Source of the DNA: Anaeromyxobacter dehalogenans 2CP-C
GTDB lineage: Bacteria > Myxococcota > Myxococcia > Myxococcales > Anaeromyxobacteraceae
NCBI RefSeq assembly: GCF_000013385.1
Contig: NC_007760.1
Location: forward strand, 1,737,001 to 1,801,000
DNA: 64,000 bases
Direction: 5' to 3'
This document shows positions 19,553-28,727 of this stretch, in pieces. Numbering within the stretch: position 1 is the first letter of the stretch; every line of letters begins with the position of its first letter. Made by a program: the position numbers and the translations under genes. The notes beneath the pieces were generated by a model, which saw only the letters and a program-made list of their open reading frames with translations, was not told the DNA's origin and searched no databases.

Positions 19553-20743
19553 ATGGCGCTCCGGACCATCGACGCCCTCGATCTCGCGGGCAAGCGGGTC
19601 TTCATCCGCGTGGACTTCAACGTCCCGCTCGACCCGCAGGGCAAGGTCACCGACGACGCCCGCATCCGCGCCGCGCTGCCGACCATCCGCCACGCCATCC
19701 AGGCCAAGGCGAAGGTCATCCTCGCCTCGCACCTGGGCCGCCCGAAGGGCAAGCCGGACGACCGCACCAAGCTCACCCTCGAGCCCGCGGCGGTGCGGCT
19801 CTCCGAGCTGCTCTCCCAGGACGTGATCCTGGCGGACGACTGCGTCGGGGACGGGGTGAAGAAGCTGGTGCGCGACCTGAAGGACGGGCACGTCCTGCTG
19901 CTCGAGAACCTCCGGTTCCACCCCGAGGAGGAGAAGAACGACGAGGCGTTCGCGCGCGAGTTGGCCAGCCTGGCCGACGTGTGGGTGAACGACGCGTTCG
20001 GCACCGCCCACCGCGCCCACGCCTCCACCGCCGGCATGGCGAAGTTCGTGAAGGAGAAGGCCGCGGGCTTCCTGGTGCAGAAGGAGGTCGAGTACCTGGG
20101 CAAGGCGCTCGGCAGCCCGGCGCGGCCGTTCGTGGCCATCGTCGGCGGCGCCAAGGTGTCCGACAAGATCAAGGTGCTCGAGAACCTCATCGCGAAGGCC
20201 GACGCCGTCTGCGTGGGCGGCGCCATGGCCTACACGTTCCTGAAGGCGCAGGGCGTGCCGGTGGGGCGGAGCCTGGTCGAGGAGGACAAGCTCGAGCTGG
20301 CCCGCCAGATCCTGGAGCGCGCCGAGGCGCGCAAGGTGGACCTGCTGCTCCCGGTGGACCACGTCTGCGGCGCGGAGCCCAAGGAGACGGCGGAGCGCGT
20401 GGTGGTGAACGACCGCGCCATCCCCGACGGCCTCATGGGCCTCGACATCGGCCCGAAGACGCTCGACCGCTACCGGCAGCGCATCGCCGGCGCGAAGACC
20501 GTCTTCTGGAACGGCCCCATGGGCCTGTTCGAGCAGAAGCCGTGGTCGGAGGGGACGTTCGGCGTCGCGAAGGCGATGGCCGCGAGCCCGGCCGTCACGG
20601 TGGTCGGCGGCGGCGACAGCGCCGCGGCCGTCGAGCAGGCCGGCCTCGTGGACAAGATGAAGCACGTCTCCACCGGCGGCGGCGCCAGCCTCGAGTTCAT
20701 CGAGGGGCGGGAGCTCCCCGGCGTGAAGGCGTGCGAGGAGTGA
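19553..20743 (+). CDS. pgk: Phosphoglycerate kinase
   Basis: Transfers phosphate between 1,3-bisphosphoglycerate and ADP. The 396 residues are the usual length. The N-domain has [11 protein letters not shown] near 17-27, the basic SHLGRPKGK near 60-68 and [13 protein letters not shown]. The C-domain nucleotide site has GGAKVSDKI near 201-209, [13 protein letters not shown] and the [11 protein letters not shown] plus [10 protein letters not shown] loops near the end. The start is the ATG 8 bp after the gap stop. The order gap-pgk-tpiA-secG on one transcript is a widespread bacterial arrangement. Confidence 0.98.
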   Translation: MALRTIDALDLAGKRVFIRVDFNVPLDPQGKVTDDARIRAALPTIRHAIQAKAKVILASHLGRPKGKPDDRTKLTLEPAAVRLSELLSQDVILADDCVGDGVKKLVRDLKDGHVLLLENLRFHPEEEKNDEAFARELASLADVWVNDAFGTAHRAHASTAGMAKFVKEKAAGFLVQKEVEYLGKALGSPARPFVAIVGGAKVSDKIKVLENLIAKADAVCVGGAMAYTFLKAQGVPVGRSLVEEDKLELARQILERAEARKVDLLLPVDHVCGAEPKETAERVVVNDRAIPDGLMGLDIGPKTLDRYRQRIAGAKTVFWNGPMGLFEQKPWSEGTFGVAKAMAASPAVTVVGGGDSAAAVEQAGLVDKMKHVSTGGGASLEFIEGRELPGVKACEE

Positions 20744-20745
20744 CC

Positions 20746-21503
<758 letters not shown>

Positions 21504-21507
<4 letters not shown>

Positions 21508-21872
21508 TCACCCTCATCACCGTCCTCCACGTCCTCGTCTGCATCTTCCTCATCCTCGTGATCCTGCTCCAGGCCGGTAAGGGCGGGGGCATGGGCGCCG
21601 GCCTGGGCGGCGGCGGCTCGCAGACGGTGTTCGGCGGGCGCGGCTCCCAGACGTTCCTCGGCAAGGTGACCAGCGTGTCGGCGGGCATCTTCATGCTCAC
21701 CTCGGTCACGCTCGCGTACCACGCGTCGCGCACCAGCTCGGTGGTCGAGCGCGAGGCCGCGCCTGCGTCGGCGCCGTTCGCGCCGGGCGCGCAGCTCCCG
21801 GCGCCCGCGCAGCCCGCCCCGGCCCAGCAGCCGGCGGCCCCGGCCCCGGCGCAGCCCGCGCCCGGCAGGTAG
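21504..21872 (+). CDS. secG: SecG preprotein translocase subunit, TTG start overlapping tpiA
   Basis: Non-essential membrane subunit of the SecYEG channel. The 122-residue protein has two transmembrane helices (about 2-22 and 50-72) joined by the conserved Gly-rich cytoplasmic loop [20 protein letters not shown]. It ends in an Ala/Pro/Gln tail of about 40 residues that E. coli SecG lacks. The start must be the TTG at 21504, the only initiator before the first helix; it overlaps the tpiA TGA, so initiation depends on translational coupling. A strong terminator follows. Confidence 0.92.
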
Positions 21873-21939
21873 CGGCGAGGGCAGGGCGCTCGCGTCGCGC
21901 GGGCGCCCGTCCCCGGGACTCCAGCGAGAGGGCAAAACA

Positions 21940-21970
21940 AAAGGGGATCCGGTTTCGCCGGATCCCCTTT
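21940..21970. terminator. Bidirectional terminator between secG and tRNA-Leu
   Basis: A perfect 13-bp stem (21940-21952 with 21958-21970) and TTTCG loop. The stem ends in TTT on the plus strand. On the minus strand the sequence after the stem is TTTTGTTTTGCC, a good U-tract for the convergent tRNA gene. Confidence 0.85.
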
Positions 21971-21983
21971 CTGCTGTTCGGTG

Positions 21984-22065
21984 TGCCCAGGGCGAGATTC
22001 GAACTCGCACGCCTTACGGCGCCACCCCCTCAAGATGGTGTGTCTACCAGTTCCACCACCTGGGC
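21984..22065 (-). tRNA. tRNA-Leu (anticodon GAG)
   Basis: The minus strand folds as an 82-nt class II tRNA. The acceptor stem GCCCAGG pairs with CCTGGGC and the discriminator is A. The D-arm carries AACTGGTAGAC, the anticodon stem is CCATC/GGTGG with loop TTGAGGG (anticodon GAG, reading CUC/CUU), there is a variable stem, and the T-loop is GTTCGAATC. The 3' CCA is not encoded. A promoter with 17-bp spacing lies upstream and a shared terminator follows. Confidence 0.95.
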
Positions 22066-22080
22066 GTTCGGAGCGGACGG

Positions 22081-22109
22081 TTTCTAGCAAAGGCCCGTTC
22101 CGGGCGCAA
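22081..22109 (-). promoter_or_regulatory. Promoter of tRNA-Leu(GAG)
   Basis: Read on the minus strand: TTGCGC (22109-22104), a 17-bp spacer and TAGAAA (22086-22081). The predicted start point is about 9 nt before the mature tRNA. Confidence 0.6.
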
Positions 22110-22155
22110 CAGCGGAAAACGCGAACGGGTCAGGAAGGCGGAGCTTTCGGCCCGG

Positions 22156-22479
<324 letters not shown>

Positions 22480-22512
22480 GGCGCGTCCTCCAGGAGGGGA
22501 CGGGTTCCTAAT

Positions 22513-23829
22513 CTAGGGCTCGTAATAGTCGAGCCCGAGGTGGGTGATGAGCTCCTCGCCCGCCAGGTGGCGGAGCGTGTTCTTCAGCTTGGTGAGCTGG
22601 ATGAACAGGTCGTGCTCGGGGTAGAGGCCCTCGGCGACCATGGGGCTCTTGAAGTAGAAGGAGAGCCACTCCTGGATCCCGGACATCCCGGCGCGCTGCG
22701 CCAGGTCCAGGAACAGCGCCACGTCGAGCGCGACGGGGGCCGCCAGGATCGAGTCCCGGCAGAGGAAGTTCACCTTGATCTGCATCGGGTAGCCGAGCCA
22801 GCCCGCGATGTCCACGTTGTCCCACCCCTCCTTGTTGTCGCCGCGCGGCTTGTAGTACTCGATGTGAACCTGGTGGTCGAAGTGGCCGTAGAGGTCGGGG
22901 TACAGCTCCGGCTGCAGGATGTACTGGAGCGCGGAGAGCTTCGAGACCTCCTTGGTCTTGAAGCTGCCGGGATCGTCGAGCACCTCGCCGTCGCGGTTGC
23001 CCAGGATGTTGGTGGAGAACCAGCCGTTCAGGGCGAGCAGCCGCGCCTTGAGCATGGGCGCGAGCACGGTCTTCATCATGGTCTGGCCGGTCTTGAAGTC
23101 CTTGCCGGCGATGGGCACGCCCTGCTTCTTCGCGAGCTGCTGCAGCGCCGGGACGTCCACGGTCAGGTTCGGCGCGCCGTTCCCGAACGCCACGCCCTCC
23201 TTCAGCGCCGCCCAGGCGTAGATCATCGAGGGGGCGATGGCGGGGTCGCTCGCCGCCATGGCCTTCTCGAACCGCCCCAGCTCGGCGTGCACCGCCGAGG
23301 GCTCCAGGTACACCTCGGTGGACGCGCACCAGAGCATCACGGCGCGGGCGCAGTCGTTCTCGCGCAGGAAGCGGCGGATGTCCTCGCGCAGCGCCTCGCC
23401 CAGCTCCAGCTTGCTCGGCGCCTTCTTCACGTTCGGCCCGTCGAGCCGCCGCACGTACTCGGGCGAGAACACCGCCGGCATGGGCCGGACCGCGGACAGC
23501 GGGACGCGCAGCTGCTCGAGCAGCGCGTGGTCGAGCACCGAGGCGTGGGTCGCGGACGCGTAGGCGTCGTCCGGGAACGGGTCCCACGCGCCGAAGCGCA
23601 CGTCCTCCAGCGCGGCGATGGGCACGAGCTCGCGCACCAGCGGCGCCCGCTTCTCGGTGCGCTTGCCGAGCCGCACCGTGCCCATCTGCGTGAGCGAGCC
23701 GATCGGCTTGCCCATCCCGCGCTTCACCGCCTCCACCCCCGCGATCAGCGTGGTGGCGACGGCGCCCAGTCCCGGCACGAGCACGGCCAGCCGGCCCTTC
23801 GCCGGCGCGATCGAGCGTGGCTTCCTCAC
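22513..23829 (-). CDS. ino1: myo-Inositol-1-phosphate synthase
   Basis: NAD-dependent cyclisation of glucose-6-phosphate to inositol-1-phosphate. The 438-residue protein has the NAD loop VLVPGLGAVATTLIAGVEA near 16-34, the family segment GKDFKTGQTMMKTVLAPM near 245-262, FSTNILGNRDGEVL near 274-287 and DSILAAPVALDVALF near 370-384. I chose the GTG at 23829 because GGGAGGA lies 7 bp upstream and the upstream frame (to 23931) has no family similarity. The product would feed inositol lipids or osmolytes. The gene is divergent from the PilZ-Hsp70 gene. Confidence 0.95.
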   Translation of the reverse strand: MRKPRSIAPAKGRLAVLVPGLGAVATTLIAGVEAVKRGMGKPIGSLTQMGTVRLGKRTEKRAPLVRELVPIAALEDVRFGAWDPFPDDAYASATHASVLDHALLEQLRVPLSAVRPMPAVFSPEYVRRLDGPNVKKAPSKLELGEALREDIRRFLRENDCARAVMLWCASTEVYLEPSAVHAELGRFEKAMAASDPAIAPSMIYAWAALKEGVAFGNGAPNLTVDVPALQQLAKKQGVPIAGKDFKTGQTMMKTVLAPMLKARLLALNGWFSTNILGNRDGEVLDDPGSFKTKEVSKLSALQYILQPELYPDLYGHFDHQVHIEYYKPRGDNKEGWDNVDIAGWLGYPMQIKVNFLCRDSILAAPVALDVALFLDLAQRAGMSGIQEWLSFYFKSPMVAEGLYPEHDLFIQLTKLKNTLRHLAGEELITHLGLDYYEP

Positions 23830-24004
23830 GGTGGCTTCCTCCCGGCGCGGTGCGCGACCGCTCCCAACAAGGTTTCGGGCGGCGACCGCCGCCGCAAGGC
23901 CTGACGCGTGGCCGGGCGGGCGACCGCTCACCGGAAGCGTAGGCCACGGAGTGCCGCGAAGGGGCCGCCATTGGGCTCGGGCTGGCGGGGCGGCCCGTCA
24001 GGGG

Positions 24005-24010
24005 TACAAT
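24005..24010 (+). promoter_or_regulatory. -10 box TACAAT of a probable leaderless promoter for the PilZ-Hsp70 gene
   Basis: TACAAT ends 8 bp before the ATG at 24019 with only CCGGCGGA between, so no normal leader is possible from this box. A weak -35 candidate (CTGGCG) lies 17 bp upstream. Confidence 0.45.
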
Positions 24011-24018
24011 CCGGCGGA

Positions 24019-26244
24019 ATGCCGCAGGAACGCCGCGACCCCCGTGTCCCCGTCTTGCTCCGCATCCGGCTGGCCTACGGATCGGTGGACGAGTTCGTCG
24101 ATCGCTTCGCGCTGAACGTCTCGCGAGGCGGCCTGTTCGTGCGGACGCTCGATCCGCAGCCGCCCGGGACCCCGCTGCGCCTCGACGTGGTGCTCGAGTC
24201 CGGCGACCAGGTCATCCGCGGCAGCGGGGTGGTGCGCTGGAGCACCCCCCCGTCCGCGCCGGGTGAGCCGGCCCGCGTCCCGGGCATGGGCATCAAGTTC
24301 GTGGATCTGTCGCCGGAGAGCCGGGCGCTGGTGGACCGGCTGGTCGCGGGCCGCGGCGCGGAGGCGCAGAGCGACGAGCCGCCGCGCCCCGCGGCCCCGC
24401 CGGCCCGCCCGCCCGCCGCCGCGTCGGCCCCGGGACGTCCCCCCGGCGCGCCCGCGCCCCGCCCGGCGGCCCCGCCCGTCGCGGCACCGGCCCGGCCCGC
24501 GCCGCCGGCCGCCCCACCGCCGGCCGCCCCGGCGCCGGCGCCCTCGGCCCCGGCGCCCTCGGCCCCGGCCGCGAAGGCGCGCGCTCCGGTGATCGGCATC
24601 GACCTCGGCACCACCAACTCCTGCGTGGCGGTGGTGCGAGGCGGCAAGCCGGAGGTGCTCGCCTCGCGCCAGGGCTACCGCACGCTGCCGTCGGTGGTCG
24701 CCTACGACGCGCAGGGGCGGCTGCTGGTCGCGCACGCCGCCAAGGCGCAGATGGTGGTGAACCCGCGCAACACCGTCTACGGCTCGAAGCGGCTGGTGGG
24801 GCGCCCGTTCGCGTCGCCCACGGTGCAGGCGTGCCGCGATCGGTTCCACTACGAGATCGTCCCGGGCCCGGACGGCGCCGCGGCGGTGCGCTTCGCCGGC
24901 CGCGACTTCTCGCTGCAGCAGATCGCGGCGCTGATCCTGAAGGAGATGCGCGAGACCGCCGCGCAGGCGCTGGGGACGCCGGTGGAGCACGCGGTGATCA
25001 CGGTGCCCGCCTACTACAACGACCACCAGCGGAACGCGGTCCGCGAGGCGGGCCGCCTGGCCGGCCTCGCCGTGGACCGGATCGTGAACGAGCCCACCGC
25101 CGCCGCGCTCGCCTTCGGCTTCGGCAAGGGGCTCGACGAGCGGGTGCTGGTGTACGACCTGGGCGGCGGCACGTTCGACGCCTCCGTGCTGGAGATCCAG
25201 GGCGACGTGTACGAGGTGGTCTCCACCGGCGGCGACACGTTCCTCGGCGGCGTGGACTTCGACGCGCAGCTGCTCGATCACCTGGTCTGGCGCTTCATGG
25301 AGGAGCACGGGTTCGCGCCGCCCGAGGACCGGGTGGTGTGGCAGCGCATCCGCGACGCCGCCGAGGAGACGAAGGTCGCGCTCTCCACCCGCGAGGTGGC
25401 GGTGGCCCAGGTGCCGTACCTGTGCAAGGACCGGGACGGCAAGGACGTGGGCCTCGAGGTGAAGGTCACCCGCGAGGAGCTGGAGGCGCTCACCGAGCGG
25501 CTGGTGGACCGGACCATCGAGGTGTGCCGCGAGGTGCTCGCCGCGAAGGGGCTCGGCCCCGGCGACGTGGACGAGGTCCTGCTCGTGGGCGGCCAGAGCC
25601 GCATGCCGCTCGTCTGGCGCAAGATCCAGGAGGCGCTCGGGCGCGAGCCGAACCGCGGCGTCCACCCCGACGAGGCGGTCGCGCTCGGCGCGGCCCTGCT
25701 CGCCGACTCGGCGCACCGGATCGACTCGGTGGTGCTGATCGACGCGCTGGCCATGGGCATCGGCGTCGGCCTGCCCGGCGGCCGGATGGCGCCGGTGTTC
25801 CCCCGCAACACGCGCCTCCCCGCGAAGAAGGCGCACGAGCACGCCACCACGCGCGACGGCCAGACCGAGCTCGAGCTGCAGGTGTTCCAGGGCGACTCGG
25901 ACAAGGCCTCCGAGTGCGAGTACCTCGGCACCGTGCGGGTGGAGGGGCTGCCGGCGCGGCCGCGCGGCGAGGTGCGGGTGGCGGTGGAGTTCGCGCTCGG
26001 GGCCGAGGGCATCCTCACGGTCACCGCGCGCGACCTCGCCACCGGCCAGGTCACCGCGATGCAGCTCGCCACGCTCGACACCCCCGACTCGCTCCGCCAG
26101 AAGCTGCAGCTGCCCGAGGCGCAGACCGCGCCGCGCGGCGCCCGCCCGCTGGAGCGCGCCCCGCGCCCGCGCCCGCCCGTCCCGCCGCCGGCGGCGGCGC
26201 CGAGGCAGGGGCTGTTCGGCCGCATGTTCGGCCCGAGGAAGTGA
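24019..26244 (+). CDS. PilZ domain fused to an Hsp70 (DnaK-like) chaperone without helical lid
   Basis: A 741-residue fusion. Residues 1-115 form a PilZ-type domain with ERRDPRVPV at the N-terminus (RxxxR-like arginines), [11 protein letters not shown] near 35-45 (the N/DxSxxG motif) and [12 protein letters not shown] near 92-103. This is the c-di-GMP-binding family layout, seen here in the single-domain style common in myxobacteria. Residues 115-190 are an Ala/Pro linker. From 192 onward an Hsp70 ATPase domain is complete: [40 protein letters not shown]. The substrate-binding beta domain follows, with [15 protein letters not shown]. It lacks the C-terminal alpha lid and instead ends in a Pro/Arg tail. 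Four co-directional sulfur-transfer-type genes follow, the first only 1 bp away. Confidence 0.92.
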   Translation: MPQERRDPRVPVLLRIRLAYGSVDEFVDRFALNVSRGGLFVRTLDPQPPGTPLRLDVVLESGDQVIRGSGVVRWSTPPSAPGEPARVPGMGIKFVDLSPESRALVDRLVAGRGAEAQSDEPPRPAAPPARPPAAASAPGRPPGAPAPRPAAPPVAAPARPAPPAAPPPAAPAPAPSAPAPSAPAAKARAPVIGIDLGTTNSCVAVVRGGKPEVLASRQGYRTLPSVVAYDAQGRLLVAHAAKAQMVVNPRNTVYGSKRLVGRPFASPTVQACRDRFHYEIVPGPDGAAAVRFAGRDFSLQQIAALILKEMRETAAQALGTPVEHAVITVPAYYNDHQRNAVREAGRLAGLAVDRIVNEPTAAALAFGFGKGLDERVLVYDLGGGTFDASVLEIQGDVYEVVSTGGDTFLGGVDFDAQLLDHLVWRFMEEHGFAPPEDRVVWQRIRDAAEETKVALSTREVAVAQVPYLCKDRDGKDVGLEVKVTREELEALTERLVDRTIEVCREVLAAKGLGPGDVDEVLLVGGQSRMPLVWRKIQEALGREPNRGVHPDEAVALGAALLADSAHRIDSVVLIDALAMGIGVGLPGGRMAPVFPRNTRLPAKKAHEHATTRDGQTELELQVFQGDSDKASECEYLGTVRVEGLPARPRGEVRVAVEFALGAEGILTVTARDLATGQVTAMQLATLDTPDSLRQKLQLPEAQTAPRGARPLERAPRPRPPVPPPAAAPRQGLFGRMFGPRK

Positions 26245-26245
26245 C

Positions 26246-26620
26246 ATGCCCGGCCCGCTGGTCGTCTTCCTGCACCGCGGCGGCTGGGAGGACCGCTACC
26301 AGGCGGCCACGCTGGCCGTGACCGCGGCCGCGTTCGGCGAGCAGGTCACGGTGGCGCTGTTCTTCGAGCCGCTCCGGCTCTGGGTGGCCGGACGCTTCGA
26401 CGAGGGCGCGCCGCGGGCGGCGGCCGAGGCGCGGGTGACGCCGCTCGCGGAGGCGCTGGAGGAGGCCCGGCGCGAGCTCGGGCTGCGGGTGGTGGCGTGC
26501 GACACCGCGGTGCGGCTCGCCGGGCTCGATCCGGATCACGTCCTCGGGCGGCTCGACGCCATCGACACGCTGCCCTCGCTCTGGCGCGCCGCGCGCGCGG
26601 GCAGGGCGCTCACGTTCTAG
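26246..26620 (+). CDS. DsrE-like sulfur-transfer family protein
   Basis: A 124-residue alpha/beta protein resembling the DsrE/TusD/YchN fold. It begins PLVVFLHRGGWEDRYQAATLAV, has the hydrophobic ALFFEPLRLW segment near 45, and carries a single Cys in GLRVVACDTAVRLAG near residue 84. This is the position of the conserved sulfur-carrying Cys in DsrE/TusD proteins. It begins 1 bp after the PilZ-Hsp70 stop, so the two are almost certainly co-transcribed. DsrE-fold proteins hand persulfide sulfur to TusA-like or DsrC-like partners, and a TusA-like gene lies 800 bp downstream. The assignment is by fold pattern, not by a close match. Confidence 0.7.
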   Translation: MPGPLVVFLHRGGWEDRYQAATLAVTAAAFGEQVTVALFFEPLRLWVAGRFDEGAPRAAAEARVTPLAEALEEARRELGLRVVACDTAVRLAGLDPDHVLGRLDAIDTLPSLWRAARAGRALTF

Positions 26621-26624
26621 CCGG

Positions 26625-26640
26625 CCGCGCCCCGGCGCGG
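26625..26640 (+). terminator. Small G+C hairpin after the DsrE-like gene
   Basis: A perfect 7-bp stem (CCGCGCC/GGCGCGG) with a 2-nt spacer (the outer-loop pairs will open), followed only by TT. It could attenuate transcription between the DsrE-like gene and thiF, but it lacks a U-tract. Confidence 0.3.
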
Positions 26641-26663
26641 TTGCCGGGGAGGCGGGGGCGGGA

Positions 26664-26669
26664 TATAGG
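26664..26669 (+). promoter_or_regulatory. -10 box TATAGG upstream of the ThiF-like gene
   Basis: GATATAGGC lies 12 bp before the ATG at 26682, again with no Shine-Dalgarno between box and start. No clear -35 box. Confidence 0.35.
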
Positions 26670-26681
26670 CGAACGCGTCCC

Positions 26682-27431
26682 ATGACCAGCCTCTCCGGCA
26701 AGCGCGTCCTCGTCATCGGCGCCGGCGGCCTCGGCGGCCCGGCCCTCCTCACGCTGGCGGCGGCCGGGGTGGGGCAGCTCGTCCTCGTCGAGGACGACGC
26801 CGTCGAGACCTCGAACCTGAACCGGCAGCCGCTGTTCCAGGAGGCCGACGTCGGCCGCCGCAAGGCCGCGGCCGCGGCGGAGCGGCTGCGCGCGATCTTC
26901 CCCTCGGTCGCGGTGGACGTCCGCGACGAGCGGTTCGACGCCGGGAACGCCGAGGCGCTGGCCGCCGCCGCCGACGTCGTCGTGGACGGCTCGGACAACT
27001 TCGAGACCAAGTTCCTCGCCAACGACGCCGCCACGCGGGTGAGGCGGCCGCTGGTGCACGCCGGCGTGCTCCGCACCACCGTCCAGCTCCTCACCGTGGC
27101 GCCGTCCGGCCTGGGCGGCTGCCTGCGCTGCCTCTTCGAGGCGCCGCCGCCGCCGGGGTCGGTCGCCTCCTGCTCGCAGGCCGGGATCCTCGGCCCGGTG
27201 GCCGGGTTCGCCGGGGCGCTCCTCGCCGCCGAGGCGCTGCGCCTGCTCGCCGGCGAGCGCGGGACGTACGAGGGGCGGCTGTTCACCTACGAGCTGCGCA
27301 CCGGGCGGTCGCGGCTGGTGCTGGTCCGAAAGCGCCCCGGATGCCTGGCCTGCGCCGGGCGCCAGGTGCTGGGGAGCAGCGCGCCCGCGGCCTGCGACGC
27401 GCCCGCGGCGCCGGCCGGGAGCCCGGCGTGA
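26682..27431 (+). CDS. ThiF/MoeB/HesA-type E1-like adenylyltransferase
   Basis: Family members activate the C-terminal Gly of a ubiquitin-like sulfur carrier (ThiS, MoaD) by adenylation. The 249-residue protein has the nucleotide loop VLVIGAGGLGGPALL near residues 9-23, the Arg/Asp-containing DAVETSNLNRQPLFQ near 41-55, DGSDNFETKF near 103-112 and VASCSQAGILGPVAGF near 168-183 (the Cys of the crossover loop). The zinc Cys pairs are CLRC near 148 and CLAC near 223. All expected catalytic features are present. No ThiS or MoaD carrier gene is adjacent; instead a TusA-like gene overlaps its stop by 4 bp (GTGA). Confidence 0.9.
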   Translation: MTSLSGKRVLVIGAGGLGGPALLTLAAAGVGQLVLVEDDAVETSNLNRQPLFQEADVGRRKAAAAAERLRAIFPSVAVDVRDERFDAGNAEALAAAADVVVDGSDNFETKFLANDAATRVRRPLVHAGVLRTTVQLLTVAPSGLGGCLRCLFEAPPPPGSVASCSQAGILGPVAGFAGALLAAEALRLLAGERGTYEGRLFTYELRTGRSRLVLVRKRPGCLACAGRQVLGSSAPAACDAPAAPAGSPA

Positions 27432-27706
27432 GCGGCCCCGGGCGCGCCACCAGCCGGATCGACATCCGCGCGTTCGCCTGCCCCATGACCTGGGTGAAGA
27501 CCCGGATCGCGCTGGAGCGGCTCGCGGAGGGCGAGACGCTCGAGGTGTGGCTGCGCGCCGGCGAGCCGCTGGAGAGCGTCCCGCGCACCGCCGAGGAGGA
27601 CGGGCACCGCGTGCTCGCGGTGGAGCCGCTGCCCGCCGAGGGCGACGGCGCGTACCGCCTGCTCCTCGAGAAGCGCCGCCCCGGAGACGCGCCGGTGCTC
27701 CCGTGA
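27428..27706 (+). CDS. TusA/SirA-like sulfur carrier
   Basis: A 92-residue protein with the TusA signature: strand RIDIRAFACPMTWVKTRIAL with the sulfur-accepting Cys in the CP motif near residue 18, followed by a helix, a LEVWLRAGEPLESVP strand-turn and a second strand-helix pair. In this family the Cys of CPxP carries a persulfide; here the motif is CPMT. It starts at GTG overlapping the ThiF-like stop, so it is translationally coupled. That coupling suggests it is the physiological partner of the E1-like protein or of the DsrE-like protein upstream. Confidence 0.82.
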   Translation: MSGPGRATSRIDIRAFACPMTWVKTRIALERLAEGETLEVWLRAGEPLESVPRTAEEDGHRVLAVEPLPAEGDGAYRLLLEKRRPGDAPVLP

Positions 27707-27728
27707 GCCACGCCCGGCCGGAGGAACC

Positions 27729-28421
27729 ATGTCGCTGAGCGACGATCGCATCGCGCGCTGGGCGCGGCAGCTGCTGGTGCCCGGCTTCGGGGAGGAGGCC
27801 CAGGAGCGGCTGCTCGGCGCCCGGGTGCGGGTGGTCGGGATCGACGCGGTGGCTTCCGCGGCGCTCGTGTACCTGGTCCAGGCCGGGGTCGGCCGGCTCT
27901 GGCTCGACGACCCCGAGGACGTGTCGCCCGCGGACCTCGCCGGCTGGCTGTTCTCGCCGTCGGCGGTGGGATCGCCGCGGGTGGACGCGGCCCGGAGCGC
28001 CCTCGCGCCGCTGTCCGCGTTCGTCCAGGTGGACCGGTATCCGACCGGCGGCGTGCCCAGCGCGGCGCTGATCTGCGCGCCGTCGGTGGTGCAGGCGGTC
28101 ACGGCGGCCGAGGCGGCGCGCCGGGCGGGCATCCCGCACGTGGTGGTCGAGCCCGACGGGGACGGCGGCGCGGTGGTGTCGGTGCCGCCGGGGGCGCCGT
28201 GCTACTCCTGCGCCCGCTCCACCGCGGGCGCGGGCCGGCCGCCGGAGCCGGGCGTCGCGGCGCTCGCCGCGCTCGGGGCGGCGGAGCTGATCCACCTGAT
28301 GGCCCAGCCGGGCAGCGTGACCGGTCGGCGCGTCGAGCTGGTGCGCGGCGTGGCCACCGCCCGCCCCACCGCGCGGCTCGCGGGCTGCGCCTGCGCCGGC
28401 GCCCAGCCCGCCGAGTCCTGA
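27729..28421 (+). CDS. E1/ThiF-like protein with lost nucleotide loop
   Basis: A 230-residue diverged member of the ThiF/MoeB fold. The N-terminus (RIARWARQLLVPGFGEEAQ) is the classic MoeB/ThiF opening helix. Where the GxGGxG loop should be it reads VVGIDAVASAALVYL, so ATP binding is probably lost. The Arg finger and the DNF motif are also absent. The zinc Cys pairs are kept: CYSC near 158-161 and CACA near the end. This looks like the inactive half of a two-chain E1. It lies 22 bp after the TusA-like gene. Confidence 0.78.
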   Translation: MSLSDDRIARWARQLLVPGFGEEAQERLLGARVRVVGIDAVASAALVYLVQAGVGRLWLDDPEDVSPADLAGWLFSPSAVGSPRVDAARSALAPLSAFVQVDRYPTGGVPSAALICAPSVVQAVTAAEAARRAGIPHVVVEPDGDGGAVVSVPPGAPCYSCARSTAGAGRPPEPGVAALAALGAAELIHLMAQPGSVTGRRVELVRGVATARPTARLAGCACAGAQPAES

Positions 28422-28637
28422 AAGTCCAGCGATCCCGCGCCCGGGGGAGCCCGCGGACCCGTTCGCGCGCCCGTCGCCGCGGGCCGGCGGCCGCCCGCGG
28501 CGGCGTTCTCGCACCGTGAACGTCCGGCCCGCGGCCGGCGCGAGATTGACCCACGGAGAAGGGGTCCACCGATATCGGATTGCGCAAGCGCCCGGAAAAA
28601 CAGGGCGAACGTGGATTTGGCGCGGTGCGGTCCGATT

Positions 28638-28666
28638 TTGAGAACGGAGGTGCGAGAGGGTATACT
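28638..28666 (+). promoter_or_regulatory. Strong sigma-70 type promoter
   Basis: TTGAGA (28638-28643), exactly 17 bp, then TATACT (28661-28666): the best consensus match in the window. It lies 62 bp before the APS-kinase-like gene, inside a 306-bp gap (28422-28727) in which I see nothing else except G+C-rich sequence. The local stretch 28570-28670 is noticeably more A+T-rich than its surroundings. Confidence 0.75.
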
Positions 28667-28727
28667 CCACCGACCAAACCGCTCGTTCGCCGCCGGTGAC
28701 ACCGCCGCGGCGCGTCCGGAGGACGGC

